Shown: positions 8,257 through 17,394, counted from the first letter of the stretch. The stretch is DNA of 64,000 bases from Pelagimonas sp. (GCA_025210345.1 JAOARX010000025.1:150430-214429), one strand, 5' to 3'. Notes: a model not told the origin generated them from the sequence alone. Program-made: numbers and translations.

Positions 8257-9375
8257 CTAGCGCTTGAGTTTCGGCGACGCCATATCCGTCTTGAGATTGG
8301 CATCCGAGAACCGAAAGGGCGCGCGGATACCGGGAATGCCCTCAGGATTGATCTGCATGCCCCGCGCCTGCACCTGCGGGTCGGCAAAGACATCTGACAT
8401 GTCATTGATCGGGCCAGCAGGCACGCCGCTGGCTTCGCAGGCTTGCAACAGGTCCGCACGGGTACGTTTTTGCGTGGCAGCATTCAGCTGGGCGATCATG
8501 ATCTCGCGGTTGGCAACGCGATCGGCATTGGTCAGATATTCTGGGGCCGTCGCCATGTGATCCAGCCCAAGCAGGGCGCACAGGCGGCGATATTGCGCAT
8601 CATTTCCAGTGGCAATGATGATGTGGCCGTCCTGACAATCGAACACCTGATAGGGGGTCAGATTCGGATGATAGTTCCCGGTGCGCCCCGGCGGGATGCC
8701 GGTTGACAGGTAATTCATCGCCTGGTTCGCCATGGCTGACACCGCGCAATCGAACAACGCCATGTCGACATGTTGTCCACACCCTGTGTTTTCGCGTTGA
8801 TGCACGGCTGCCAGAATGGCCGAAACCGAATAAACCCCGGTCAGCAAATCCGTGATGGCAATCCCGGCGCGCTGGGGTTGGCCATCGGGATCGCCGGTGA
8901 TCGACATAAAGCCGCTCATGCCCTGAATGATGTAATCATAACCCGCCCGATGGGCATAGGGGCCGGTTTGGCCAAACCCCGTAATCGAACAATAAATCAG
9001 CCGCACATTCAGAGCGGACAGGCTGGCATAGTCCAGACCGTATTTCGCCAACCCTCCGACCTTGAAATTCTCGATTAAAATGTCAGCCCCGGCCACAAGA
9101 TCGCGCACGCGCGACTGTCCGTCGGGCGTGGTCAAATCCACGATTTCAGAGGTCTTGCCGCGATTGCATGCGTGGAAATAAGCCGCCGAGGTATCCCCTT
9201 CGCGCGCGATGAACGGAGGCCCCCACTGACGGGTATCATCACCAGTGGCGGCCTCGACCTTGATCACTTCGGCACCGAGATCCGAAAGGGTCTGACCGGC
9301 CCAGGGACCGGCCAAAATCCGCGCCAATTCAATGACTTTCAGCCCTTCAAGCGGACCATTCGGTGCACGCACCAT
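8257..9375 (-). CDS. CaiB/BaiF (class III) CoA-transferase family protein
   Basis: The protein of 372 residues has the class III CoA-transferase opening LEGLKVIELARILAGPWAGQ and the following LGAEVIKVE strand. The conserved Asp expected to form the aspartyl-CoA anhydride is in QHVDMALFDCAVS. The family moves CoA between carboxylic acids such as carnitine, bile acids, formate/oxalate or succinate/mesaconate. The ATG lies three bases after the stop of the upstream DsbA-family gene. The acyl substrate is not predictable. Confidence 0.9.
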   Translation of the reverse strand: MVRAPNGPLEGLKVIELARILAGPWAGQTLSDLGAEVIKVEAATGDDTRQWGPPFIAREGDTSAAYFHACNRGKTSEIVDLTTPDGQSRVRDLVAGADILIENFKVGGLAKYGLDYASLSALNVRLIYCSITGFGQTGPYAHRAGYDYIIQGMSGFMSITGDPDGQPQRAGIAITDLLTGVYSVSAILAAVHQRENTGCGQHVDMALFDCAVSAMANQAMNYLSTGIPPGRTGNYHPNLTPYQVFDCQDGHIIIATGNDAQYRRLCALLGLDHMATAPEYLTNADRVANREIMIAQLNAATQKRTRADLLQACEASGVPAGPINDMSDVFADPQVQARGMQINPEGIPGIRAPFRFSDANLKTDMASPKLKR

Positions 9376-9378
9376 GGG

Positions 9379-10068
9379 TTACTCGGCCAGCTTTTCGTCA
9401 AGCACCGCTGCGAAATCCGCATAGCTCATGTTCGAGTATTTCTGACCATTGATCACAAAGGACGGGGTCGATTTGATGCCGTGCTCTTCGGCATTGGCGC
9501 GGAACCATTCGACCAATGCGCGCAGTTGATCTGCGTCGCTCATGCAGGCGTCCAGCGCATCGCTTTCGATGCCCGCCAGACGACCAATCTTGCGCAGCTC
9601 ATCGGCGATTTTAGCCTCGGACCCGGCACGCAGCCACTCCCCTTGCGTTTTGTAAAGCATGTCGGTGATGCCGTGGAACTTGGCCTCACCCCCGCAGCGC
9701 GCCATCAGCGATGCCCACATGCCAACCTTGTCAAAATAGACCTCGCGATAGACAAAGCGGATCTTGTCGGTGTCGACATAGTTTTCCTTGATCTGCTTGA
9801 GCGGACCGTTGTGGAAATTGGCGCAGTGCGAACATGTATACGATGCGTATTCAATCACTTCGACTTTGGCATCCGGGTTTCCCAGAACCATTTCGGTGAT
9901 GGCCGGAGCCTTGGCGCTGCCTGTCTCATCTGCTGCGGTCTCTTGCGCATGGGCTGCGGGAATGACGCTAAAGCCCATATCCGACGGTGACGCGGGCTGC
10001 GACAGCCAGGCAGCGCCCCCACCCAAAACCCCCAAGGCCACAACAGCGGTCATGATCTTATGTTTCAT
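9379..10068 (-). CDS. DsbA-family periplasmic thioredoxin-fold oxidoreductase
   Basis: The 229-residue protein begins with a signal peptide ending AHA at residues 39-41. It carries a thioredoxin active site CSHC at 79-82 within EYASYTCSHCANFH, followed by the inserted helical domain of DsbA. The cis-Pro loop is STPSFVINGQ. It should oxidise or isomerise disulfides in the periplasm; the layout resembles the DsbA/BdbD and DsbG-like thioredoxin_4 group. The ATG at 10068 is preferred because upstream in-frame codons have no signal-peptide character. It probably shares an operon with the DUF721 gene upstream and the CoA transferase downstream. Confidence 0.88.
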   Translation of the reverse strand: MKHKIMTAVVALGVLGGGAAWLSQPASPSDMGFSVIPAAHAQETAADETGSAKAPAITEMVLGNPDAKVEVIEYASYTCSHCANFHNGPLKQIKENYVDTDKIRFVYREVYFDKVGMWASLMARCGGEAKFHGITDMLYKTQGEWLRAGSEAKIADELRKIGRLAGIESDALDACMSDADQLRALVEWFRANAEEHGIKSTPSFVINGQKYSNMSYADFAAVLDEKLAE

Positions 10069-10102
10069 CTCGATTGCCTTTTCTCTTCGCCCTGCCGTGG
10101 GC

Positions 10103-10612
10103 CTAGCCCCGGCTTTCCTTTGTAATGACATTGGTTGCCAGCCGCTCAAGCGCAAGCCGCAGCCCCTCATCGCCCACCTCCCCGGTGACATCCTGCGCAC
10201 GGGCCTGCACTTCGGCATCGGGGAGCTTGGGCTTTTGCGCTTTGGGTCGGTGCTGGAAATCCACCCGCCCTTCAGAGAACCCACTGGCCGCCGTCTGGGT
10301 CACGCGGACGCGTGCAATCGCGTTATAGCCATAGACCGCGTTGATCCGCGCGCGGATCTGTTCGCGCTGCATTTCCACCAAAGGCGCATTGGCCCCCGTG
10401 GTCAAAAGCGTCAGCGTCGCACCAAACCCGCCCTTGCCATAGGTCACCTGAACCGGCCGCGACATGGCGGCCACATCAGCCCCTGCGATTTCCTCCCAAT
10501 GGGTCAACACACGCGACTGCGCAAAGCCCCGGCTTTCCGTGGCCTTGCGAATGCGTCCTTCCAAAAGCTTGGCCGTGCGGGCAAAACCATAGGTGGTCGT
10601 CTTGCGCTTCAT
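10103..10612 (-). CDS. DUF721 (DciA-like) protein
   Basis: The 169-residue protein matches the DUF721 family in its N-terminal half, with segments such as RVLTHWEEIAGADVAAMSRP and GATLTLLTTGANAPLVEMQR. This family includes DciA, which helps load the replicative helicase DnaB in bacteria that lack DnaC, and members are common in alphaproteobacteria. The C-terminal third is less conserved and charged. The ATG at 10612 is chosen; translation from further upstream would run into the divergent mutY promoter region. The replication role is inferred from the family only. Confidence 0.75.
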   Translation of the reverse strand: MKRKTTTYGFARTAKLLEGRIRKATESRGFAQSRVLTHWEEIAGADVAAMSRPVQVTYGKGGFGATLTLLTTGANAPLVEMQREQIRARINAVYGYNAIARVRVTQTAASGFSEGRVDFQHRPKAQKPKLPDAEVQARAQDVTGEVGDEGLRLALERLATNVITKESRG

Positions 10613-10694
10613 GGGTTGAATCCCTTTCGTTGAGGCTATTTTAGTGACACGACCGCTGCGCACCAGCCCCATTTGCCAAGAAGGACCATCACCT

Positions 10695-11750
10695 TTGCGT
10701 CAGTCGCCAACACAGACCGATTTGGCCATGGATCTGCTGGAGTGGTATGACCGCCACGCGCGCGAATTGCCTTGGCGGGTCTCGCCAAAAGCACGCAAAG
10801 CCGGCGTTCAACCCGATCCCTACCGCGTGTGGATGTCTGAGATCATGTTGCAGCAAACCACTGTGGCTGCTGTGAAATCCTACTTCGAAGCCTTCACCAC
10901 GCGTTGGCCCACGGTTCAGGATCTGGCGGGCGCTGCAGACGAAGATGTCATGGGTGCATGGGCCGGGTTGGGCTATTATGCGCGGGCGCGCAACCTGTTG
11001 AAATGTGCGCGGGTGGTTGCCGATGCGCATGGCGGCGACTTTCCCGCGGATCATGCGGCGCTTTTGGAGCTGCCCGGAGTTGGCCCCTATACGGCGGCGG
11101 CGATTGCCTCGATCGCGTTTGATCTGCCTCAAGCCGTTCTGGATGGCAATGTCGAACGGGTCATGTCGCGCCTGCACGATGATCACACCCCGCTGCCCGC
11201 GGCCAAACCCCAGTTCACCGACTATGCCGCACGGCTGACCCCGAACACGCGGCCCGGCGATTATGCGCAGGCGGTCATGGATCTGGGCGCGACCATCTGC
11301 ACCCCCAAGAACCCCGCCTGCGGGATATGCCCCTGGCGGACATCCTGCGCGGCCTGGGCGGCGGGGACAGCCGTGGATCTGCCCAAGAAAACCCCCAAGA
11401 AACGCAAACCGACGCGACACGGAATTGCCTATCTGGCACGGCGGGTGGACGGTGCCTGGCTGCTTGAGCGACGGCCCGACAAGGGGCTTTTGGGTGGTAT
11501 GCTGGGCTGGCCCGGATCGGATTGGATCGAAGGCGATCCCACGCCCGCCCCGCCCATCCGCGCGGAATGGAAGACCCTCAACACCCAAGCGCGCCACACC
11601 TTCACGCATTTCCACCTGCGCCTGACGGTGCTGACGGCGCTGGTTCCGGTGGGGCGCTCGGCTGCGCGCGGAGAGTTCATCGAAGACTTCGACCCGGGCG
11701 ATTTACCCACCGTGATGCGCAAGGCCTTTGATCTTGCTCAAGGAAAGTAA
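10695..11750 (+). CDS. mutY: A/G-specific adenine glycosylase MutY
   Basis: This 351-residue base-excision repair enzyme removes adenine mispaired with 8-oxoguanine. It has the helix-hairpin-helix LPGVGPYTAAAIASIAF, the catalytic Asp in VLDGNVERVMSR, and four cysteines (CTPKNPACGICPWRTSC, spacing C-x6-C-x2-C-x5-C) for a [4Fe-4S] cluster. The last third is the NUDIX-like 8-oxoG recognition domain. A TTG start at 10695 is favoured because AAGAAGGA lies at the right distance. A GTG at 10644 would add 17 residues without a clear ribosome-binding site. The gene is divergent from the DUF721 gene. Confidence 0.93.
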   Translation: MRQSPTQTDLAMDLLEWYDRHARELPWRVSPKARKAGVQPDPYRVWMSEIMLQQTTVAAVKSYFEAFTTRWPTVQDLAGAADEDVMGAWAGLGYYARARNLLKCARVVADAHGGDFPADHAALLELPGVGPYTAAAIASIAFDLPQAVLDGNVERVMSRLHDDHTPLPAAKPQFTDYAARLTPNTRPGDYAQAVMDLGATICTPKNPACGICPWRTSCAAWAAGTAVDLPKKTPKKRKPTRHGIAYLARRVDGAWLLERRPDKGLLGGMLGWPGSDWIEGDPTPAPPIRAEWKTLNTQARHTFTHFHLRLTVLTALVPVGRSAARGEFIEDFDPGDLPTVMRKAFDLAQGK

Positions 11751-11816
11751 CCCGATCTTGGCAAACTGTGGGATCATCCTATAGTGGCGCCAAACCGGCG
11801 TTTTATCGGAGGCCGC

Positions 11817-12962
11817 ATGCGCCCTGAAAAAGTGATCCCCGCCAGGCAGGTCGCGCAATTTGTATCCGCGCTGCCGTTCTTTTTATCCTTTGTTCTGATC
11901 CCGCTGGTCTGGATCGGAGCCCTAAATGGCGGGCTTTGGGTGCTGCTAACGCCGCTGGCCACATGGTATCTGTTCTCGGCCATTGACCTTGCGGTCGGGC
12001 TGAACACCGAACAGGCGGATCTGGACACGCCTGATACCGATCTGTTTTGGTACAAACTGCTCACCCAGATCTGGGTGCCCGTGCAATTCGTTACCCTTTT
12101 TGGCCTGATTGCCTATGTCAGCCGTTCGGATCTGGCCACATGGGAACGTGTCGGCGTGTTCTTTGGAACCGGTGTGATGACCGGCACGGTAGGCATCGTT
12201 TATGCGCATGAACTGCTGCACCAACGCAATCGGCTGGAGCGCTGGCTGGGGGATCTGCTGCTATCGATGGTGCTGTATTCGCATTTCCGCTCGGAACACC
12301 TGCTGGTGCATCATCGCTATGTCGGCACCCCGCGCGATCCCGTCACGGCCCGATATAACGAAGGGTTCCACCGGTTCTATCCTCGCGTGCTGCGCCAGAG
12401 CCTTGTGTCCTCGTTTCGGGCCGAAGCCGAGATGCTCGCGCGTAAAAAACTGCCTTGGCATCACCGGTCCAACCCTTTCTGGCGATACTGGGCACTGCAA
12501 GCACTCATGCTGGCACTGGCGCTTTTGGTGGGCGGCTGGGTTGGGCTGGTGTGGTTCCTGTTCCAAGCGGGCACCGCGATCTGGCAGTTGGAAGTTGTGA
12601 ACTATGTCGAACACTACGGCCTGACCCGCAAACATCTGGGCGACGGGAAATACGAACATGTCCTGCCCCGCCACAGCTGGAACGCGGCCCATAGGGCGAC
12701 CAATTGGCTGATGATCAACCTGCAACGCCATTCGGACCACCACTATAAACCGGATCGCCGCTTTCCATTGTTGCAGAACTATTCCGAAGACGACGCGCCC
12801 CAACTGCCCCATGGGTATCCAGTCATGGCGCTGTTCGCGATGATCCCGCCGCTGTGGAAACGCATCATGAACCCACGTGTGCGCGCCTGGCGCCGCTTGC
12901 ACTATCCCGAGATCACCGAATGGCACGACTATAACAAGGCGAAAACGCCAATGCCGCGGTGA
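11817..12962 (+). CDS. alkB: AlkB-type alkane 1-monooxygenase (integral-membrane di-iron)
   Basis: The 381-residue membrane protein has several hydrophobic helices and three histidine clusters of the membrane di-iron oxygenases. These are HELLH at 131-135, EHLLVHH with His161, His165 and His166, and LQRHSDHH with His305, His308 and His309. The AlkB-type NYVEHYGL also occurs. It should hydroxylate the terminal carbon of medium-chain alkanes. The ATG at 11817 follows GGAGG. No rubredoxin, rubredoxin reductase or AlkS-type regulator is adjacent; the reductase fragment at base 1 is more than 11 kb away. Substrate range is not readable from sequence. Confidence 0.88.
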   Translation: MRPEKVIPARQVAQFVSALPFFLSFVLIPLVWIGALNGGLWVLLTPLATWYLFSAIDLAVGLNTEQADLDTPDTDLFWYKLLTQIWVPVQFVTLFGLIAYVSRSDLATWERVGVFFGTGVMTGTVGIVYAHELLHQRNRLERWLGDLLLSMVLYSHFRSEHLLVHHRYVGTPRDPVTARYNEGFHRFYPRVLRQSLVSSFRAEAEMLARKKLPWHHRSNPFWRYWALQALMLALALLVGGWVGLVWFLFQAGTAIWQLEVVNYVEHYGLTRKHLGDGKYEHVLPRHSWNAAHRATNWLMINLQRHSDHHYKPDRRFPLLQNYSEDDAPQLPHGYPVMALFAMIPPLWKRIMNPRVRAWRRLHYPEITEWHDYNKAKTPMPR

Positions 12963-13026
12963 CCGCGCGCTTGGGATTCTGTCTTGATCCCGTCGCAATA
13001 CCGCAATGGAATACGGAACCGGGCCC

Positions 13027-13049
13027 AAAGAATTTTTCGAAAATTCTTT
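13027..13049. repeat. Palindromic intergenic repeat, copy 1
   Basis: The element reads AAAGAATTTTT then CGAAAATTCTTT, an almost perfect inverted repeat with one extra T. A perfect 22-base version lies at 14117-14138, on the other side of the pyrophosphatase gene. A variant with CGCG arms is at 54152-54175. Confidence 0.7.
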
Positions 13050-13182
13050 CCACCTCGTCCCTCCAGCAATGCGTGGCATCTGCGCCGTGGCGCCAAAGTC
13101 GCACCCGCGACTCATGGGGTGACTTTCTGCGCGTGCAAAGCTAAAACCCGCGCAAATTCATTCCTTCCGCATGAGGTTCTCC

Positions 13183-14103
13183 ATGACCATCCAGGTTTTC
13201 GGCCACAAATCCCCCGACACTGATTCCACCGGCTCGCCCATTGTCTGGGCCTGGTATCTCAACGAAATCAAAGGCGAAAAGGCCGAGGCCGTTTTGTTGG
13301 GCGAACCCAACACCGAAGCCGCCTTTATGCTTGAGCACTGGGACCTGCCCAAACCCGCCATCATCGCGGATGTGGAAGACGACGCGCCCGTCGTCATCGT
13401 CGACACCAACAACCCGGCCGAACTGCCGGCCAACGTCAACAACGCCGACATCCGCGCGATCATCGATCACCACAAGCTGGTGGGCGGCCTTGAAACCAAG
13501 GGTCCGATCGACATCACCGTGCGTCCGCTGGCCTGCACCGCCACCATCATGTACGACCTGATGGGCGACGACGCGGCCAAAATGCCGGCATGGGCCAAGG
13601 GCGCGGCGCTGACCTGCATCTTGTCGGACACGCTGGAATTCCGCTCGCCCACGACCACCGATCGCGACCGCGAAGTCGTCGCTGCGCTGGCGGCCGATCT
13701 TGACGTGGATGTTGCGGATTATGCTGCCAAGATGTTCGCGGCGAAATCTGACGTTTCCGCATTTTCGGACGCCGAGCTGATCCGTATGGACAGCAAGGAA
13801 TACGAAGTCGACGGCACCAAGTTCCGCGTTTCGGTTCTGGAAACCACCGCCCCCGAAATCCCGCTGTCGCGCAAGGATTCGTTGATGGAAACCTATGCAA
13901 CCGTCAAAGCCGAAGATGGCGTGGATGAAGTGCTGTTGTTCGTCGTGGACATCCTGAAAGAAGAGGCCACCCTGCTGGTCCCCAACGATCTGGTCAAAGG
14001 CGTTGCAGAAAAGAGCTTTGGCGCCACCGTCGACGGTGACAGCGTGGTCCTGCCCGGCATCATGAGCCGCAAAAAGCAGATCATCCCGAACCTCAAGGTC
14101 TGA
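13183..14103 (+). CDS. ppaC: Manganese-dependent inorganic pyrophosphatase (family II)
   Basis: The 306-residue cytoplasmic enzyme hydrolyses pyrophosphate to phosphate. It starts MTIQVFGHKSPDTDS with the metal-binding His and Asp residues. It carries DHH at 95-97 and the C-terminal DHHA2 region, ending with the substrate-binding SRKKQ motif (MSRKKQIIPNL). The second of two close ATGs (13183) is chosen because GAGG precedes it. The gene stands alone and is bracketed by two palindromic repeats. Family II pyrophosphatases are patchily distributed in proteobacteria, so transfer is possible. Confidence 0.93.
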   Translation: MTIQVFGHKSPDTDSTGSPIVWAWYLNEIKGEKAEAVLLGEPNTEAAFMLEHWDLPKPAIIADVEDDAPVVIVDTNNPAELPANVNNADIRAIIDHHKLVGGLETKGPIDITVRPLACTATIMYDLMGDDAAKMPAWAKGAALTCILSDTLEFRSPTTTDRDREVVAALAADLDVDVADYAAKMFAAKSDVSAFSDAELIRMDSKEYEVDGTKFRVSVLETTAPEIPLSRKDSLMETYATVKAEDGVDEVLLFVVDILKEEATLLVPNDLVKGVAEKSFGATVDGDSVVLPGIMSRKKQIIPNLKV

Positions 14104-14116
14104 TCCGGGAGGGGGG

Positions 14117-14200
14117 AAAGAATTTTCGAAAATTCTTTGGGGCTCTGCCCCCTTCTCCTACGGAGAATTCCCCCGGGATTTATTTGGCAAAATGAAAAGG
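14117..14200. repeat. Palindromic repeat copy 2 followed by hairpin and CCCCGGGAT unit
   Basis: A perfect 22-base palindrome with arms AAAGAATTTTC / GAAAATTCTTT lies at 14117-14138. A GGGGC-TCT-GCCCC hairpin follows at 14139-14151, then CCCCGGGATTTATTTGG and AAAATGAAAAGG at 14171-14200. The composite lies directly after the pyrophosphatase stop and could act as its terminator. Confidence 0.6.
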
Positions 14201-14266
14201 CTGAGGCGTTTGCCTTGGCCTTTTGTCTGAGAGATCTCAGGTACTCAATGAGAGGTCCATTTCTCG

Positions 14267-14503
14267 TCAGGTATCACACAAACGCCTAATCTCACTGTGC
14301 CGCCACCGGTTGATATTCCCGAAAACCTCAATGTCGTGGCGCTGTGCAAGGCGCTCAAGCGCTGCCTTGATACGCGCCTCGGCCACGGGATCCTCCGTTC
14401 CAAAAGTTCGAGCGATAAGCAGGGCAACCTTGATCTGAAGCCCCCCCGCGATGAGCGCGTCATACATCGCCAATTCCAGATCGCAGACCCTCACAGCGTT
14501 CAT
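14267..14503 (-). CDS. Small conserved-looking hypothetical protein, 78 aa
   Basis: I do not recognise this gene. Its ATG overlaps the TGA of sfsA (ATGA), the same coupling used by many real gene pairs in this window, which is the main support for it. The product is soluble, mostly helical in appearance and charged, with LIARTFGTEDPVAEARIKAA in the middle and FGNINRWRHSEIRRLCDT at the end. No membrane segment, signal peptide or metal motif is visible. It could be a chance open frame, but start placement and composition favour a gene. Confidence 0.5.
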   Translation of the reverse strand: MNAVRVCDLELAMYDALIAGGLQIKVALLIARTFGTEDPVAEARIKAALERLAQRHDIEVFGNINRWRHSEIRRLCDT

Positions 14504-15219
14504 GTTGCCATCTGCACCTCAAACTCAAGCGCCCCCGCCAGCGACACGCCCTCAGGCGATAGATCGCAGCCAAAGCAAAGCACGTCGACCCCGGCCTGCC
14601 GCGCGGCGTGAAAGGCGCGAAGGTAGGTGGGATCAATGTCCCCGGCCAGCGTGACCCGCGTGCAATCGGTGCGCTGCACCAGATACAGCATCACGGCCCG
14701 ATGCCCCTGCGCGGCCATACGGGACAGCTCAGCCAGATGTTTCGCACCGCGCGCGGTCACGCTGTCGGGAAATTCGGCAAGACCGGGCTGGCGGCTTAGG
14801 GTCACGGATTTGACCTCGACATAACAATCGCGCCGCCCGTCACCCGTCAGCAGAAAATCAATCCGGCTGTTTTCGCCATATTTGACCTCGGGCCGGACCA
14901 GATCATACCCGGTCAGCCCTGCAACATCGCCCGCCATCAGGGCCTGTTTCAAAACGCGATTGGGCACGCCCGTGTCCACCCCGGTGAAATGCCCGCCATC
15001 ATGTTCCACCAGCCGCCATGCGTATTTCAGTTTGCGTTTGGGATCGTCGTTGGGTTCAAGCCAAACCCGCAGCCCCGCGTCCTTGAGCCCCAGCATGCTG
15101 CCCGGGTTCGCCACATGGGCGGTGATCTCTTGCCCGTCTTCCAACGTACAATCCGCGAGAAACCGTTTGTAGCGGCGGATCAGCGTGGCGGGGATCAGGT
15201 CGGATTGAAAGCGCAACAT
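14500..15219 (-). CDS. sfsA: SfsA family protein (sugar fermentation stimulation protein)
   Basis: The 239-residue protein matches SfsA across its length. It has an OB-like N-terminal half (MLRFQSDLIPATLIRRYKRF, TAHVANPGSMLGL) and a nuclease-fold C-terminal half with SRIDFLLTG and CYVEVKSVTL, which carry the acidic and Lys residues of the PD-(D/E)xK type. SfsA binds DNA in Escherichia coli; its cellular role remains uncertain. The ATG at 15219 is chosen to match the family N-terminus. It is divergent from the CinA-like gene and coupled to a small downstream gene. Confidence 0.9.
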   Translation of the reverse strand: MLRFQSDLIPATLIRRYKRFLADCTLEDGQEITAHVANPGSMLGLKDAGLRVWLEPNDDPKRKLKYAWRLVEHDGGHFTGVDTGVPNRVLKQALMAGDVAGLTGYDLVRPEVKYGENSRIDFLLTGDGRRDCYVEVKSVTLSRQPGLAEFPDSVTARGAKHLAELSRMAAQGHRAVMLYLVQRTDCTRVTLAGDIDPTYLRAFHAARQAGVDVLCFGCDLSPEGVSLAGALEFEVQMAT

Positions 15220-15264
15220 GCCCGACCTATACCTGTCCTGTACCCGCCCGCCAAGGAGGCCCAT

Positions 15265-15987
15265 ATGCCCAACCCCACCGCAGCCATGCTTGTCATCGGA
15301 GACGAGATCCTCTCGGGCCGCACCCGCGATGCCAATATGCATCATCTGGCGCAGGCCTTTACCAAACATGGGATCGATCTGAAGGAAGTGCGCGTCATCT
15401 CGGACGATGCAGACGCGATCGTGGGGGCGATCAACGCCCTGCGCGCGGCCTATGATATGGTTGTAACCTCGGGCGGGATTGGCCCCACTCATGACGACAT
15501 CACCGCCGATTGTGTGGCGCGGGCCTTTGGGGTGCCGATCGATGTGCGTGACGATGCGCGGGCGCTGCTTCAGGCGCATTATGATCGGCAAGGCTCCGAG
15601 TTCAATCAAGCCCGCCAGCGCATGGCGCGAATTCCGGATGGGGCGGTTCTGATCGACAATCCCGTGTCCATCGCACCGGGCTTTTCGATGGAGAACGTGC
15701 ATGTGATGGCAGGGGTGCCCACGGTGTTTCAAGCTATGGTCGCCAGCCTGCTGCCCAGCCTCACCGGGGGCGCCCCGATCCTTAGTCAAAGCCTGCGCAT
15801 TGAACGCGGTGAAGGAGAGATCGCCTCACCGCTTGGGGACCTGGCGGCGCGCTATCCGGAGTTGTCATTTGGGTCGTATCCGTTTCAACACAACGGGGTT
15901 TATGGGGCAAATATCGTGATCCGCGGGACAGACGGCGCCCAGATCGATCACGCGATGGCCGAGCTGTCACAGCTCTTTCCGGCATAA
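15265..15987 (+). CDS. CinA/MoaB-type molybdopterin-binding domain protein
   Basis: The 240-residue protein is the molybdopterin-binding fold seen at the N-terminus of competence/damage-inducible protein CinA. It has MLVIGDEILSGRTRDAN and VVTSGGIGPTHDDITADCVA. It lacks the C-terminal nicotinamide-nucleotide amidase domain of full-length CinA, as is usual for this shorter alphaproteobacterial form. AAGGAGG lies just before the ATG. CinA-type N-domains hydrolyse ADP-ribose or related nucleotides; the role here is inferred. The gene is divergent from sfsA. Confidence 0.85.
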   Translation: MPNPTAAMLVIGDEILSGRTRDANMHHLAQAFTKHGIDLKEVRVISDDADAIVGAINALRAAYDMVVTSGGIGPTHDDITADCVARAFGVPIDVRDDARALLQAHYDRQGSEFNQARQRMARIPDGAVLIDNPVSIAPGFSMENVHVMAGVPTVFQAMVASLLPSLTGGAPILSQSLRIERGEGEIASPLGDLAARYPELSFGSYPFQHNGVYGANIVIRGTDGAQIDHAMAELSQLFPA

Positions 15988-16082
15988 TACGACCGGGGTG
16001 ACATTGTGCCGGGGTTGCACAGCGCGCGCGCGCGCGGCACTGTCAGCGCAAGACCCGGATAGGACAGCCCGAAAGGAACCCT

Positions 16083-16829
16083 GTGGCCCAGCCAACGCTT
16101 GACCGCCTGTTCACGACACTTGATGCCACCTGGCCCGCCGCCGCGCGGGTTGAGGCAGGCCCCTGGATGCTGCGCGAGGGGCGCGGCGGAGGCAAACGTG
16201 TCTCGGCCGCGACGATCCGCGGCCCATGGCGCCCGGATGATGTCACCGCCGCCGAGGCCTCGATGCGCCTGATGGGGCAGAACCCCCTGTTCATGATCCG
16301 CCACGGCGAAAGCGTGCTGGATCACCTGCTTGCGGATCGTGGGTATGACAGCGTCGATACCACCCTGCTTTGGCTGGCCGATCTTGATGCGCTGACCGAC
16401 CGCGCCTTGCCGCTTGTCACCGCTTTCCACATCTGGGAGCCGCTGGCGATCATGCGCGAGATCTGGAACGAAGGCGGGGTCGGCACGGCGCGCCAAAATG
16501 TGATGGATCGTGTAAGCCATCCAAAAACCGGGCTGTTTGGCCGCGTGTCCGACCAACCCGGAGGCGCCGGTTTCTGCGCTGTCCACGACGGAATCGCGAT
16601 GGTTCATTCGCTTGAAATCAAAGAAGAACATCGTGGAAAAGGGCTTGGGGCCTGGTTAATGCGCTGCGCCGCGATCTGGGCGAAATCCAAAGGTGCCCGC
16701 TGGATGGCGCTGGCCGCAACTGAGCAAAATCACGCTGCCACCCGGCTCTATTCCTCTTTGCAGATGGAAGTGGTTGGGCAATATCATTACCGTATTCTCA
16801 ATGATCCCAAAGGCGACCCCCGTGACTGA
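16083..16829 (+). CDS. GNAT family N-acetyltransferase
   Basis: This 248-residue protein has the GNAT acetyl-CoA motif in its C-terminal half: HSLEIKEEHRGKGLGAWLMR, with the R-G-K-G-L-G pyrophosphate loop. NHAATRLYSSLQM follows as motif B. The N-terminal 120 residues form a second, more diverged GNAT-like half. The start is a GTG after AAAGGA. Its stop overlaps the GTG start of the next gene. The acetyl acceptor is unknown. Confidence 0.83.
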   Translation: MAQPTLDRLFTTLDATWPAAARVEAGPWMLREGRGGGKRVSAATIRGPWRPDDVTAAEASMRLMGQNPLFMIRHGESVLDHLLADRGYDSVDTTLLWLADLDALTDRALPLVTAFHIWEPLAIMREIWNEGGVGTARQNVMDRVSHPKTGLFGRVSDQPGGAGFCAVHDGIAMVHSLEIKEEHRGKGLGAWLMRCAAIWAKSKGARWMALAATEQNHAATRLYSSLQMEVVGQYHYRILNDPKGDPRD

Positions 16830-17394
16830 CACATCCCTGCCAACAGCCCTGAACCTTCCCCCGGTCGATCCCCTGCCCGAAGAAACCCAGCGCTATTTCG
16901 ATATATGTCAGGAAAAACTGGGGCTTGTGCCCAATGTGCTGCGCGCCCACGCGTTTGACGTGAACAAATTGAACACTTTCACCGCGCTCTATAACGACCT
17001 GATGCTGGGGGACAGCGGCCTGTCCAAGCTTGAGCGCGAAATGATCGCTGTGGTGGTGTCGTCGGTCAACCGCTGCTTTTATTGCCTGACCGCCCATGGC
17101 CAAGCGGTGCGCGCGTTGTCCGGTGACCCGAAATTGGGGGAAATGCTGGTGATGAACTGGCGGGTCGCAGATCTGGAACCGCGCCAGCGTGCGATGCTCA
17201 GCTTTGCGGAAAAGGTCACGAAATCCTCATCCGAAATCGCCGAATTCGACCGCGAAGCCCTGCGCGACGCGGGTTTCAGCGATCGGGATATCTGGGACAT
17301 CGCAAATGTGACCGGCTTTTACAACATGACCAACCGAGTGGCCTCGGCCACGGATATGCGCCCCAATGATGAGTATCACGCGCTTAGCCGCTAA
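16822..17394 (+). CDS. Peroxidase-related enzyme, carboxymuconolactone decarboxylase/AhpD-like
   Basis: The 190-residue protein belongs to the AhpD-like alkylhydroperoxidase family. The redox CxxC is in NRCFYCLTAHG, with the neighbouring His of the proton relay. Helices such as LSKLEREMIAVVVSSVN precede it, as in the family. Such proteins reduce peroxides using a dithiol partner. The GTG start at 16822 overlaps the preceding acetyltransferase stop and has AAAGG upstream. An ATG at 16801 is an alternative. The 3' end overlaps the start of the OmpA-family gene by 29 bases. Confidence 0.85.
   Translation: MTDTSLPTALNLPPVDPLPEETQRYFDICQEKLGLVPNVLRAHAFDVNKLNTFTALYNDLMLGDSGLSKLEREMIAVVVSSVNRCFYCLTAHGQAVRALSGDPKLGEMLVMNWRVADLEPRQRAMLSFAEKVTKSSSEIAEFDREALRDAGFSDRDIWDIANVTGFYNMTNRVASATDMRPNDEYHALSR

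Noticed and set aside
12959..13144. Rightward small frame after the alkB gene
   Set aside because: It reads through the palindromic repeat and shows no start signal or family match.
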